Of a stretch of 64,000 nt of DNA, positions 1 to 12,343 are shown piece after piece; within the stretch, counting starts at the first letter, position 1, and every line of letters starts with the position of its first letter. A program made the translations under genes and the position numbers. Where the stretch lies: assembly GCA_029379385.1 (NCBI GenBank), contig CM055609.1:7874001-7938000 (forward strand), written 5' to 3'. Origin of the DNA: Quillaja saponaria. Taxonomy: Eukaryota > Streptophyta > Magnoliopsida > Fabales > Quillajaceae. The notes beneath the pieces were generated by a model. The model was not told where the DNA came from. It saw only the letters and a program-made list of their open reading frames with translations, and ran no database searches.

Positions 1-48
1 AATGTGGTTGAATTGATTAGATTACTTTTCTTTACTATTTTTTCCCAT

Positions 49-566
49 TTGACATTATTATTATTAGAACCCATTTGGCATTATTTGGATTCTGCACTTC
101 GGCATTCTAGCTTCATATGCCTGTGCCATATATGATACTAAATAAAGGGTTCACGAGTACACATTTTCTCATTGTTACAATTGTAATTGTTGTCTACATA
201 ATATTGCATAGACCTTTCCTTCTCGAAACCCACATCGACTTGTTTGCAATTGAACCGCGAACTTAAAATTTGAAACTCATGGGACTTACCAAGAACCATT
301 TGACATTATTATTTTTAGAACCCATTTGGCATTATTTGGATTCTGCACTTCAGCATTCCAGCTTCACATGCCAGTGCCATAAATGATACTAAATAAAGGG
401 TTCATGAGTATGCATTTTCTCATTCATATAAATTTTGTTGTTGTTACAATTGTAATTGTTGTCTACATAATAGTGCATAAACCTTTCCTTCTCTAAACCC
501 ACATCGACTTGTTTGCAATTGAACTGCAAACTTAAAATTTGAAACTCATGGGACTTACCAAGAACT
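49..566. repeat. Imperfect tandem duplication, about 251-bp unit
   Basis: Unit 1 (49-299) and unit 2 (300-566) both start at TTGACATTATTA and both end at CATGGGACTTACCAAGAAC. They differ by scattered substitutions and an insertion of about 16 bp in unit 2 (near 424-440). Neither copy contains a convincing exon. Confidence 0.85.
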
Positions 567-681
567 GGTGCCACCAGGCTACAAGACCATTGGCTTTGTG
601 CATCTGACCTCGTATCCAAGAGAGAGAGGCGAAAAGCTTTTGTTTTTGAAGATGTACATATTCATAATAAGTGGATTTAGG

Positions 682-685
682 ATAT

Positions 686-716
<31 letters not shown>
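682..716. repeat. AT dinucleotide microsatellite
   Basis: Nearly pure TA repeat with one A interruption, lying just upstream of the first LRR exon. Confidence 0.9.
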
Positions 717-783
717 GCTCAAATATAAATTGTCATTTGTGTTGGTATGTCTTATTATTTGTTCTTAATCTGTTTATGGACAG

Positions 784-2795
784 TGGTCTGGACAATCAAG
801 GTCTGAGGGGTTTCTTGCCAAATGACATATCCAGACTTCATCATCTTCAGAGCATGTAAGTTCCCCTTGGTATATTATCAAAAGGATATTGCTGGGATAG
901 ATCCTCAGCTAGACCGGCCCTTGATAACGGCCATCTATTTGATGATCACTTTGTTACTTTTCTTTATATATATTTTATTCTACTGCACAAGATATTCAAC
1001 CAGCCAGAATTTAGGAAAAGTTTAATGTTCATTCACTTGTTTCTTATTCTGTCTAACTTGTGAACCTCAGAAACTTAAGTGGAAACAGCATTCATGGGGT
1101 CATTCCATCTTCACTTGGAACAATAACTAGCTTACAAGTACTGTAAGTTCAACCTATATATGCTCGTCTTGTATTTCTATTTCTTTTATGCTGTTGGTTG
1201 TTCATTATTTGAATAACAAGTTTCTTCATTAGACATGATACTGTATGGAAGGTTCTGATCTGCCAATGAATATATTAGGAACTTTTACATGGCAACCGTT
1301 GTTTGACATCTCACTTTTTTCTGTAAATGGTTTGCTAGTAACTGGTTCTTTCTGTACTTTCTTCTACCAAGTTGGCAAGCTGCTTCATCAGTTGACATGA
1401 GTGTTGCTTCTTTACCCATGCCATCAAAATTATGCCAATTACTAATTTCCTATTGTACAGCATACTCAAAGCATGTTTATTATTAGTCTAAAAAGTGAAT
1501 GTTAAATGATTTTATACTTCAATTAAGTGGCACTGCATCACCCTGATTTGTGCTATGATACTCAAATGACTAAACTAGGTTTGATACACATTATTAGTGA
1601 TCTTAGGACGTCATCTAGATAGTTGATAGACATACTCCTAATGCACTGAGGCTACTTAAAACCACAGCTGACTGGACTTTGTAGGCTGTGATACAACCCA
1701 TATAAATGTGTTTCTGAGGCAATTTAAATGATAAATAGTTCCATACTGGATGGATTTCTCTTGGCATTGGGTATTATGTCCAATTAATATCTGAATGTGT
1801 ACGGTTTTCATGTACCCACATGCAGGGATTTGTCCTACAATTTTTTCAACGGTTCAATCCCAGAAAACCTTGGACAGGTTGACATCATTATTACGACTGT
1901 AAGATGTTTCAAGCATTTGAGTAATCCTTAAGAGTTAACATGAGAAAAAGGACACTGAATCAAGCTATCTTAATGCAGGGACCTAAATGGAAACTCTTTG
2001 TCAGGAAGAGTCCCTGCAGCTCTAGTAGGAAGGCTTTTACACAGAGCTAGCTTCAAGTATGTACTCACTGGATTAATAATAGTGTCAGACCATTATTTGG
2101 CCTTTTCTTTTTCACTAGTGTGTGATAGGCATTGTGATGTCTTCACTGTACGTAATGTGGATGTCTGCAGTTTTACAGATAATGCAGGTCTTTGTGGTAT
2201 ACCTGGATTACCCACATGTGGCGCCCACCTTTCTGCTGGTTCTAAGATTGGGATCGCATTAGGTGCTTCTTTTACATTTCTACTCCTTGTTACCTGTTCA
2301 GTCTGTTGGTGCAAAAGGCGACAGAATATCCTCCGAGCTCAGCAAATTTCAGGTAATGGTACTAATCACTAATTTATGCTATACCGTCAAATATAATACC
2401 CATAATTTTCAGAGCTGTACACAAGTGGTATAATGTTTAGTACTAGTTTAACATTGTGAGTACCACCTCAATACCTTGACAATAAAAGATCATGGTCTAA
2501 TATTGGCAGGATAATGGCCATGTAGCACATGATTTCCTTACAATTACTGTCTAGTGTTGCATAATGGTAAAGTATAACTGTGGAATACTACACTTTACTG
2601 GTAGTTCCCCAAGTCCCTCTTTCAGAATAGTCATTTTAAACATTGCAAATCTATAATCTGTATTTTACTGCAGCAAGAGAAGCACCATATGCAAAAGCAA
2701 GAACCCATCTATCACGTGACATCCAGATGGCAAGGCATCAAAATTATGGCAATGCTCGCACAGCAGCTGAGAATGGGCCTATCTTGCTTTCTTGA
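784..2795 (+). CDS. Malectin-like/LRR membrane protein, 3' exons (At1g25570-like), with frameshift
   Basis: Six exons are visible: 784-855, 1071-1142, 1826-1898, 1979-2056, 2171-2352 and 2674-2795 (stop TGA 2793-2795). The first two are exactly 72 bp, one 24-residue leucine-rich repeat each (GLDNQGLRGFLPNDISRLHH; NLSGNSIHGVIPSSLG). The third LRR exon is 73 bp: reading DLSYNFFNGSIPENLGQ and then LTSLLRL needs one base fewer near 1876-1878. The fourth exon gives DLNGNSLSGRVPAALVGRLL, the fifth FTDNAGLCGIPGLPTCG followed by a hydrophobic membrane helix (about IGIALGASFTFLLLVTC) and a basic stop-transfer KRRQNILRAQQ. The last exon ends NGPILLS. The architecture and tail match the Arabidopsis 'di-glucose binding protein with LRR domain' family as I remember it: a receptor-like protein without a kinase, probably at the plasma membrane. 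The N-terminal malectin-like region is not in the window. The frameshift is a sequencing error or an early lesion; everything else is intact. Confidence 0.85.
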
Positions 2796-4244
2796 AGATA
2801 ATAATAAATCGTTTGAAATCCTACCGTTGCTCTTCTGGTTCCTTCCTTGTAATATTAATTCATAACACGAACCCCTGCCTATGGCATTGCAGGGAATCCC
2901 AATCTACAGATGCTTTTCCTCCAAAGTATGAATCTACCATGACTTAAGTGGCAGTTCAGCCATTCTCACAAGCTGGATATCCTGTGTGCCACTTTTGTAA
3001 AGAAGAAATTGTGTACATTTCTCTAATTGATAAATATGTTTGTTTCAAATTTGTATTATATCAAATTTTTAGTTTTTACAGAAATCATACTATTTACATA
3101 GTTTTGTAAGAATTTAGATTTGGAGTCTATATATCAGTCAGGCTTAGTCACTTTCCATAATTGTGCGTTTCCTTCATACTTTCTCCTCTTTTTCTATGTT
3201 GTAATAATGAAAATAGCGGTATTGTAGTTAAGGATGGATGGCTCTTATGAGCTGGACCTTACATGAATAGAAAGAACATCTATAGCAATAATCCGGGCCT
3301 GGCTTTCATATTTCTGGCCCCCTATCCCTGTAGTGGATCAGTTTATTTATTTGTTTCAAGATGTAGTCATAAAAAAATAAAAAGAAGCACAGCAAACAAA
3401 ATAGACAAAAGACTCAATAATGATTATATAGTACATAAAAAAGAAAAAGAAAAAAAAAAAAAAAGAGGAACTTAAGAAATCGAATCTAAAAAAAAAAACC
3501 CTAATTCACGTGAAGGTTATAATGTGTCTGGTAGTAACTGCAGCAGCAGGAGTGAGTGAGTGTTGTTCAGTCATCCAGTAGAATCAATTCTCATCACTCT
3601 TTTTTCTACTGTACTTATCTTGGAGTAGCTTGGACCACAGAGTTTTTATTATTTTATATATAACAAATAATAAAAAACCAATTTTAGTCACAAGGACAGA
3701 GCCCAATTGAGTCAAACACGCCAACAAGTTGGACCAGCCCATTATAAGGCCCAATTCAATATGTCCCCTGCAATTCAGACACAAGAGCTGTACCTTCCAC
3801 GTGAGGGTCTCTGTCATAGTGTCACCCAAATTGTACTCAACTAGAAACAACACAATCTCTAATCCATTCACAGCCCGACACGACACGCCACCTTCAATTT
3901 CCTTTTCATTTATTTTTTAATATTAAATCATTTTCATTTGCAGGCCATCAGCTGCGCCGTACAAATAGGGTAGGGCTTACGTCATTACCGGCATGTAGTG
4001 TAGTCACAAGACAACTCCAAAACCTGCCCACACGTCTAATTAAGCGGCGGCTATGTTCTTTTAGTAGGTCCCACTTACGATTTTTTTTCTTCCTTTCATG
4101 AACCTTTTGTCTCTCTACACTCGCCTATACATACAGTATTCAATCACAGCCGTTAGATCAAACTTATAAAAAAAACTACCTGATTCTAATCACAATCAAA
4201 CGGTTGAGAAAAATAAAACCCATTATTTTATGATTTATCTGTTT
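2796..4244. other. 3' flank of the LRR gene and upstream region of the ERF12-like gene
   Basis: The first few hundred bases are probably LRR gene 3' UTR. The remainder has no supported exon. A CACGTG (G-box/ABRE core) lies near 3799-3804, about 560 bp before the ERF start codon. Confidence 0.5.
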
Positions 4245-4254
4245 CTATATATAG
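4245..4254 (+). promoter_or_regulatory. TATA box of the ERF12-like gene
   Basis: CTATATATAG lies about 110 bp upstream of the ATG at 4365, which leaves an 80-90 nt 5' UTR if transcription starts about 30 bp downstream. Confidence 0.65.
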
Positions 4255-4364
4255 TGGTCGTGCCGTCCAAGCCGACGATTACGGGAGCTTGTGTGGGTCC
4301 CTCCATTTCTGTTCTCTTCATTTGAAGCTCCTTCCAGTATTTTGGATTTGTTTGTGTGATTTCC

Positions 4365-4907
4365 ATGGCGTCGTCTTCTACTTCAGCTTCTCGTGAGGGA
4401 CATTACAGAGGGGTTAGGAAGAGACCATGGGGTCGTTACGCAGCTGAGATTCGTGACCCGTGGAAGAAAACCAGGGTTTGGTTGGGTACATTTGATACAC
4501 CCGAAGAAGCTGCTTTAGCTTACGATGGAGCTGCTCGTTCGCTCCGTGGAGCCAAAGCTAAGACGAATTTTCCACCTGCGCCGGTCACCTCCGGGGGTCT
4601 TCGTCTTGATCTCAACGTCCCTATCTCCGATCATCATCTTAATCACTGGCCTTCTCTTCCTCCCGGCAGGATCCTCATCGGCGAGTTTCTCCGAACAGGC
4701 GTACTCAAAGAAATGAGCGGATCTGGTTGTGGTGACCCGTCTTTTACAGGGAATACGGCGGCGATTCCGGTTCATAACCCTTCTGTCTCAACAATTAGTA
4801 GTCATCCAGTGGTGGAATGTTCTAGTGCTACTTCGGCGTCGTTTCTGGGCACTATGCAACGCGGACTGCCGATCGACTTGAATGAGCCTCCTCCGTTGTG
4901 GATGTGA
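4365..4907 (+). CDS. ERF12: AP2/ERF repressor, ERF12-like (group VIIIa)
   Basis: A 180-residue single-exon ethylene-response factor that binds GCC-box DNA in the nucleus. Residues 14-71 form one AP2/ERF domain ([18 protein letters not shown], then [16 protein letters not shown] and [10 protein letters not shown]); the YRG and RAYD-type elements and the Ala/Asp pair typical of ERFs are present. Two EAR repression motifs follow: LDLNVP at 81-86 and IDLNEPP near the C-terminus, so it should act as a transcriptional repressor through TOPLESS-type corepressors (family knowledge). The reading frame is open upstream to 4356 but only through a GTG; the first in-frame ATG, in the context TTCCATGGCG, is at 4365. 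Length, single exon and the second EAR at the extreme C-terminus fit Arabidopsis ERF12. It is convergent with an ERF11-like gene at 12.3-13.1 kb; ERF11 and ERF12 are neighbours in Arabidopsis too. Confidence 0.93.
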   Translation: MASSSTSASREGHYRGVRKRPWGRYAAEIRDPWKKTRVWLGTFDTPEEAALAYDGAARSLRGAKAKTNFPPAPVTSGGLRLDLNVPISDHHLNHWPSLPPGRILIGEFLRTGVLKEMSGSGCGDPSFTGNTAAIPVHNPSVSTISSHPVVECSSATSASFLGTMQRGLPIDLNEPPPLWM

Positions 4908-7866
4908 ATAATGTGTGAAAGGGTGGGTGAGTGGCATTGTATGGCGTCGTTTATTAGCCTCTATTATCTCTAGCTCATTTCTGTCACATGCTTAATGTTT
5001 TCCTACTGTTCTTCATGTTTTGTAAGAAGACCGATGCAGTTAGAAAATTTAAAAACAAAAAATTATAACCGATTGTATACGTTGGGGCGTTTTCGTTTTT
5101 CATTTTTTTAAAAAAATATTATTATTTCATGCTATGGTTGTTGGTTTCACCGTCGTTAATGACATCGGTCCACCGAGCGTATTTTCCGGGAACGTGATTG
5201 TTTTCCACGCGCCACTTGGATCGTTGGACCTGGTTTGTGATAGGAGAGTGCGAAATGCGAAGCGAGCGTGTGTAGTGGATGATGGTATTCCTTTTTTAGT
5301 CAGTCAGACTCAGAAATCTGGTTCTGATTAATTTGGCAGCGCATAAATTGGACGAATTCTAGACCCATTCGCGGTTCAAAGAGCGTGAAAAGATTCTTTC
5401 TATGTACGATAAAACGAGGGGTTATATCGCGAGATAATGAATTAAACTTTTGGCAAATCTGAATTAAAACAACAAATCTTAAACTAATTTTAATTATTTC
5501 AACATATTTTAACTCGGGTTCGACTCTAATACCATGCTTTGTGTGTGGGTATTGTGGGTGGTCCTTGTAGTTGAATGAGATGGCCACGATATTAGTAGGT
5601 CAGCAAACGGCTTCTATTTATATCTCAGTTCATCTGCTGACTACTGCCTTACGTTTTAAAGAGCAGAGGGCAGAGGAGGTGACGGGTGCTACCTTGTAAA
5701 CCAAAGATTTGGACTTCCACTAGTGCCAAACAATTCCTACAAACATGCGCAGTCTCATTTAACAACATCCATTTTTTTCACAACAATAAAAGAATCATTT
5801 TATTACATGATGAAATAAAGTAAATAGTAAATGATGGATTTGCTTTTCTTACAGCTTCTGTAGCTGAAGAACCTCTTTTGTCACGTATCGCAAAAATATG
5901 TAGGACTTTACCAAATTGTCAGTAAAGCGCACACACACTGCTAATATACACTTGAGTGAATAAAGTAGTAAAGCAGGCATCACACGCAAACCTCTTTCTT
6001 TCTCTCTCTATCTTTATTTTCTCTCTCCTAACAAAAATTAAACGTCAGCACTCCAACCTGGGTGGCTGGTCCTCATCACATTTGCTAGCTGCCGCACCTG
6101 CACTGAGCCAGAAGGCCGTCAATTCAAACACCACGACCGATTTGACCATACCCACAATGGGGTCCCCACTTGACCCAAAAATACTCTCTCGTACTTTCCG
6201 TGTTTCTAACACTCACAAAAAAATTCAAACTAAAATCAAAGCTGGTGATACGTGGCATGTTCTGCAAAGATGGCCGCTGGCTCTTCTTCACGAGCTGCGA
6301 ATCTGTCGGCAGCAGAGACGTCACGCTGCTCTAACGTAAGGTTACCACCGCACGTAAACTTAATCAATATTTAAAGTTAAAAAAACATTGCTTTTTTTCT
6401 TGTTCGGTGTTGTTTTGTGGTACGCAAGCAAGCACCGTGAAATTGTCGGTGACGGCCGCGGTGACGCGATGTCGTTTTCATGATTTGCGGTCGTCTTAGT
6501 TAGGGAGCAGAAGAAAGAGACTTGAATGATCTTAAATGTACATATTGCCGTATATATATATATATATATATTTATATGATGGCCATGCATGATGGATGAT
6601 TATGATCATGATGTATGATGCAGAGAGTTATTGACTCGGTCTATAACCTTTTTCAAGGGGTGGCTGGACCAGTCCCATCATAAAGGTGGGTGGAGGACAG
6701 TAGGGTGTGCTCCTATAAACTTCATTGTCTTGTTTGTCACTTTCTGCATTCCATCTTCTCCTTTTTCTTTCTTTACATAAAATATAAAATAATAATTTTT
6801 CAGTGGCCCAAACCAAATAACTATTTTTCTAACATTGTATAGTCCCCCTTCCCTCATAAAACTAATTATAAAAAAAAAAGGTTTCACATTTTAAAAATTT
6901 TGCATGAATCATTGATTCATGTTATAATTAAAATATTCTATTTGTCACATCAAGAATATTTAATACTTGTTACTATTAATTAATTAATTTATTGGCAACA
7001 CCCAATTGAGGAGCACCACGTGTTATTTCTGCCGCCCATGGATGGGCCCATGTAAGCGGGTGAGCTATCAATCAGTAGAAGTTGGGGGCGGTGACAATTC
7101 TTCGCTCTGATTCTGTGGACCCAAAAGCCCAATCTCATACCAAACATATCAAGATGTGACTGAAACCACAAATTTACTTTTTGATTACTTTATGAAATCT
7201 TTTAAATTGAATCTATTATTATCTTTTATGGAATAGTAAATTATATTTGTTAAAGCAAAATATTTTAGTTAATTAAATATATTGTTTTTAAATTCTCTCA
7301 TTTTTTGGCATGCAATTTAAGTGGAGCCCACTTATCCTATCGTTTTTCACATATTCTTCAAAGAAAATAGACTAAGCTGATCTTATAATAATATTGGGCG
7401 GCTCATTGCTGTAGATAATGAGATGTTGGGAGAGATAATATGATATTCAAGATTGTGAAAGCCAATGAAATAAAATAATAATTTGACAAAATAGTAAAAG
7501 AAATGAATAAAAAGGGAATCATTCATTATTTTTCAATATCTCATGTTTTTAATTATTTTAAATTTTAAAATTTGACACATTTTGATTTATCATATTTTTT
7601 AACTGGCCCTTGTTAGATAATTAGAAAGACACATTTCAAGGCAAAAAAAAAACTGAGATATTTAGAGCTTGTTACATGTCAGCTTAAAATTTTAGGATTT
7701 GACCGGTGGTCGAACTATGTAATAAACTTGTTTTTGCGTGATACATAATTTGATAACAAAAAACTAAATTCCAATGACATCAGTCTATGCTAGTTTTGAG
7801 TCTTAATTATTCTCACATTTTAAAAACATCCAAATGGGTAGCTTTGCAAAGGTGGACCTTTTTAGG

Positions 7867-8420
7867 CAATGTTTTGCAAAATAGACCGACCCGGATAGAC
7901 AGTCGTTTAGGTTATGAATGCACCAGATTGAATCAAAGAGTCATTTAGGTGATTAGATTGGTCAACATTATAAAACCAATAAAAATAGTGTCATTTTGAC
8001 AAAAGGAAACTGAATTTTTTATTTAAAAAATTATTATTTATATGAAAAATTAGTACAATAATTATATTTTACATTAAAAATTAGTGAAATAATTGTATTT
8101 TATATTGATATGATGTATAAGTTAAAACTTGAATATTGTGATGCACAATAAATCAATTAGTTATTGTATTAACTATAATTAACTATATTTAATTATTTGT
8201 GATGTAATTTTCTTATTATTTAATGAATGTTAAAATTATATTTTATTTTCTTGTGTTTTTAGTACTTATAATTAATAGAAAATTTTATATAATAAAAATA
8301 ATATTTAAAATATATTTATGATGTTATCTATTCCGATCATCAATTTGATCCCGATTAACCAATGATTTGAGAATAGACTAATTTTTCAAGTCAATCACTG
8401 ATCCAGTTTTTAAAACAATG
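7867..8420. mobile_element. Decayed non-autonomous TIR element (hAT-like MITE)
   Basis: The left end CAATGTTTTGCAAAATAGAC and the reverse complement of the right end CATTGTTTTAAAAACTGG are similar inverted termini, and the interior is extremely AT-rich and non-coding. The ends resemble a common plant repeat with a 'CA(G/T)TGTTTTaaaaACcGGaccGG' terminus. The flanking 8-mers (TTTTTAGG and TCTTAAGA) agree only partly, so this is an old copy. Confidence 0.45.
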
Positions 8421-10107
8421 TCTTAAGAGATCTGGGAAGGCTAAGGGTCCAAGACACTTTCAATTTTTTTAAACAATATTAATATTCTAATTCAAAATCA
8501 ATTTATAGTCTTTTATTTTTGTTAATACCGTGACCTCTCTAAAAGTAAGATTTCAATAATAGTTTCACTATTTAAACTACAAGATTACAAGTCAAGTGGC
8601 TTAAATTTAAAGCCAAAATTAATTTTAACCTTCTATTCTTCTTTTCTAGCTTATAAATTTTTATCATGTATTATAAATTATTGAATTTTCTATATTTTTT
8701 TTATCCTCTTACTATAGTAAAATAGGTTTATATAAAATTTTAATAGTTTCCAAAAATAAATGGCTGGCTAACTCCAACAAATCATTAATAGGAAAGTCAT
8801 AATACTCTTATGATATCCTCTAACTTTCAGTAATCTTTTTAATATTACAATTTTATTGAAAAAGAAAGAAGAAGATAAAACCAAGTATTTTAAGGAAAAA
8901 TGCAACACATAAAAGAATTTAAAAAATTACACATCTTCTATTCTACTATCTAATACAAAATGATTATTGTTAAAAATAATATATCATAATTACTATCAAC
9001 ATCATCATCTCTCACTATATTACTGATTTATATATTATTCTAAATGTAAATAAATTAAAGTACTCAATAAATTTTCCTAGTAATTAATTATTATAAAATT
9101 ATATTGTATTTAGAATAATAAAAAATAAAAATAAAAAATCCTGAAGACGCATGTAGGCCGGGGCAATGAAACTAGTATCCTATATACAAAAAGCATTTGA
9201 GCACTAGAATATTTACAACGATTAGCAAAGTTAACAGTACTTTCCAATTGGGCGTTGCTTTATCCTAAAATTGATTTACAGCATCGACTATCAATTCACG
9301 AAAGGCAGCAACTTGCTAAGGCTTTAATTTCTGAATTCTCGATATGAAAAAGTTAAAACTTCAAATCTGTACCTTCCAAGCACAAATTTTTCTATTTTTA
9401 TATTATTCAAAATCACCATCAGAGTTCAAAAATTAGTAAATATTAACAACAATTATATAGGATCTCTTCTTATAGGCCCAAAATAATTGCAACGACATCG
9501 TTTTATATACGAGCTATGCTGCGCCGCTAGATTATACCGTAATGATGAAAAGACAACAAAAAAGTCAAGAAAATAAAATAATAATAATAAATAAATAAAT
9601 ATAAAATAGGAAAAGTGGAAAGTACCAGCCGCCCACACTTTAAATTTTTTTAATTGTTTTATAATTTTAATATTTAATACTTGACGGTTGCTTTTGTTTT
9701 TTTAAGATTGTTTAATTATTATTTTTTAACGTAAGGCGCGAAACGTGGCGGATAAACATTCATTTCCTTCCTCTTTCAGTCACACTACTCTATCTTCTGA
9801 GATCCAAAACAATAAAATTGTATGGGTCCCGCCACCACAACAGATTTTTACGCGCATCGGCCGATCTCGTCGGCGTTACTGTCTGTCTTTATCCGACACG
9901 TCACCTTGTCTCACGGCTTCTCTGCGCCGTTGCCAACTACTGCTTCGTCATGGACATCACTCATCCATCCATGCACTGCATGGCCACATCATCATCCTCT
10001 TGCCACATAATACGCATATAATATAAATAAATAATAATAATTACGTATTTATTTTGAGTAAAATGTTGGCACAATTCTTAAGAACCATTTCACCTTTGTT
10101 TTAAATT

Positions 10108-10595
10108 GGGAAAATTATATTTTGGTCTATATAATTTGACTGTTTTACCAATAAGTCACTATATATTAACAATTTTTAATTGGATCATTGTGTTTTTATT
10201 TATAAATTCAATTGAGTCTCATCCATGCCTATTTCTCAAAATTTTATTATAATTTCTTGCGTTTTGTGACATCTTTAATTGGTAAATATTAAACTTATTA
10301 TTATATTGCATTATTTGATTTTCTAATAATTTTATAATCATACAGTGTCCGAAAAATAAATCACGAACAACCAATAATATTAAGGAATAATAATTTTAAT
10401 ACTTATGAATAAAAATTCTCATAAAACTTTAATATTTACGAATAAAAACTCTCATAAAATACAAGAAATTGTAACAAAATCATATAAAAATTTGAGGAAT
10501 GGGTAGAGTGACAAACCCAATTTAAATAAAAATAAAAGTATAATGACCCATTTGAAAAAATAATAAATTCTAGGGATCTAAATTGTAATTTAGCA
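10108..10595. mobile_element. Foldback MITE with 9-bp TSD (Mutator-like)
   Basis: A 488-bp element whose two halves are imperfect inverted repeats of each other: the left arm begins GGGAAAATTATATTTTGGTC, and the right arm ends so that its reverse complement begins TGCTAAATTACAATTTAGAT. It is flanked by a perfect 9-bp direct repeat, TTTTAAATT (10099-10107 and 10596-10604). A 9-bp duplication is typical of Mutator-like elements. No transposase remains. Confidence 0.75.
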
Positions 10596-12343
10596 TTTTA
10601 AATTTCTTTTACTTACTTTTTTAAAAAAAATAAAAAATTGCTTGGGTTGATAACCAAACGACCAGCTCACCCCAAGCGACAGCCGCGCTTTCACGCGCCC
10701 GAATGCTGATGTGGGGTCCATTTGTCTGCTAAAACCATGATACGCGCCATACAAAGCCAAACATGAAACAGGTGGTATTGACTCGGATCTCGAGAGGAAA
10801 ACCCAGTCAACAAGAAAGCGGTGGTAGTAAACATCATAATAATTACGATTCATTCTTATTATACCAAAAATACCCTTCTGGCTCTTTGAAGCCGTTCAAT
10901 TATAGTACCATTCACGCGCATTGATCTCACTGGTGATGGCAACATTTTTATTCAACAGTTTAGTAATTTTCAATTTTCTAAACTTTTTTTTTCAAAGATC
11001 TCTTCAAAATTTCAATCAATTTGGAATTAAATTTTTATTTCAGTATTAAATTTATTAATGTTAAGTAGACTAATTTTCATAAAAATGTATGTTTAATTAA
11101 ATTTAGTAGAATAAATCCATTGAAACTTTATAACTTAATAATTACTAGTAGAATAAATCTTGTAAAAAGATTCAACCACACTTCAATATGTTTTTTTTAT
11201 TTTTTTAAAAAAAAATTATATTTATATGTAACTCACTTAATTCATTTATTTTTGTTAATTTTTTTTAAAAATGAATCTAGACATAAGTTTATTTAGATTT
11301 TTTTAACTAGTGTCTAAAAATATTTGATAAGGTGTAATAAATATAATCTCTCAAAATTAAAATATTTCAAAAATAGTAAATAATATATTATACATCACTA
11401 AAATCATGAACAAATCACTATAATAAATGATAATAAATTTATTACTATTAGAATAAGCTCTCTAAGAGCATTCATTAAAAAATATTTTATTTTTAGTTCA
11501 CATCATAAAAAAATTAATAATAATTCAGGTTGAATTTCAAAAATAATATATTTTAAAATATTTTCAAGAAAAAAATTGAAAGGAGGTAATAATTTTTTTT
11601 AATTTTTCATTAATAATTATAGAATAATTGTATTATTCCACTAATTAATAAATAATAACTTTCAATTTGTTAAATTAAATAATGTATTTTTATAAACTTA
11701 GTTCAATTAATTAATTCTTTAAACTTTAAAATAAAAAATAAAGATAGAAATGATATAAAAAATGTTGATATAAAATATTTTTATTTTAAAAAAATCAAGA
11801 GTAAAAATGATTGAAAATAAAAATTGACCATAAAATTTATAAGGAATGTAGAAAAAATAAATATTACATATTCACATGAAGTCATGAACATAATAAATTC
11901 TATGTCCGTACAATGATGGAATAGCACTCGCCGGGATTTCTCTAAACCATAGCCGGCATCTAAATAGTCACCGGCACGGCTACCGGCTACCCGGTTCTAC
12001 ACACTTCACGGACATAAAAAAAATATTTTATGTATTAAATACTAGAAAAAAATCATTCACGAAATTGTTTGTACGCTTAATTCATTGAAGGAAAATATTG
12101 GCAAATGGAAAAACAGCCAAGATTACAAATGAACTCAAAATACAAAGATCACTACAACAACAATCAGCTTTGAAACTTATCGTTTCACTTCTCTGTTGCA
12201 AAAAAGTGGACGTGATCAGCTACCTATTCACATTAAACTTTTTCTTCCGTCATCCTATTTTTTTTACCTATTTTTATTTTAATATAATCTTTCTAATAGA
12301 AAAGCTTAACAATAATTCCGGTGATTATTCCGCTAATAAAATC

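Larger units (their letters stand above)
1..783. other. 5' flank or long intron upstream of the LRR exons
   Basis: No exon could be supported here. The downstream gene belongs to a family that has malectin-like exons before the LRR exons; those exons are not visible, so this stretch is probably intron, with the 5' part of the gene outside the window. It holds an imperfect tandem duplication (49-566) and an AT microsatellite (682-716). Confidence 0.5.
4908..12343. other. 7.4-kb AT-rich spacer between the two ERF genes
   Basis: No gene could be supported on either strand. It contains a TA microsatellite (about 6552-6572), a decayed TIR element (7867-8420), a foldback MITE with a 9-bp target duplication (10108-10595), and otherwise AT-rich unique sequence. 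Short open frames near 5134-5331 and 9745-10026 lack homology, splice signals and a good start context. Confidence 0.7.

Noticed and set aside
5134..5331. 65-residue open frame downstream of the ERF12-like gene
   Set aside because: No recognised motif, no TATA or splice context; probably 3' flank read by chance.
9745..10026. Overlapping open frames in all three plus-strand frames
   Set aside because: Several frames are open together and none shows a family motif; the longest uses a non-ATG start. It reflects local low stop density, not coding.
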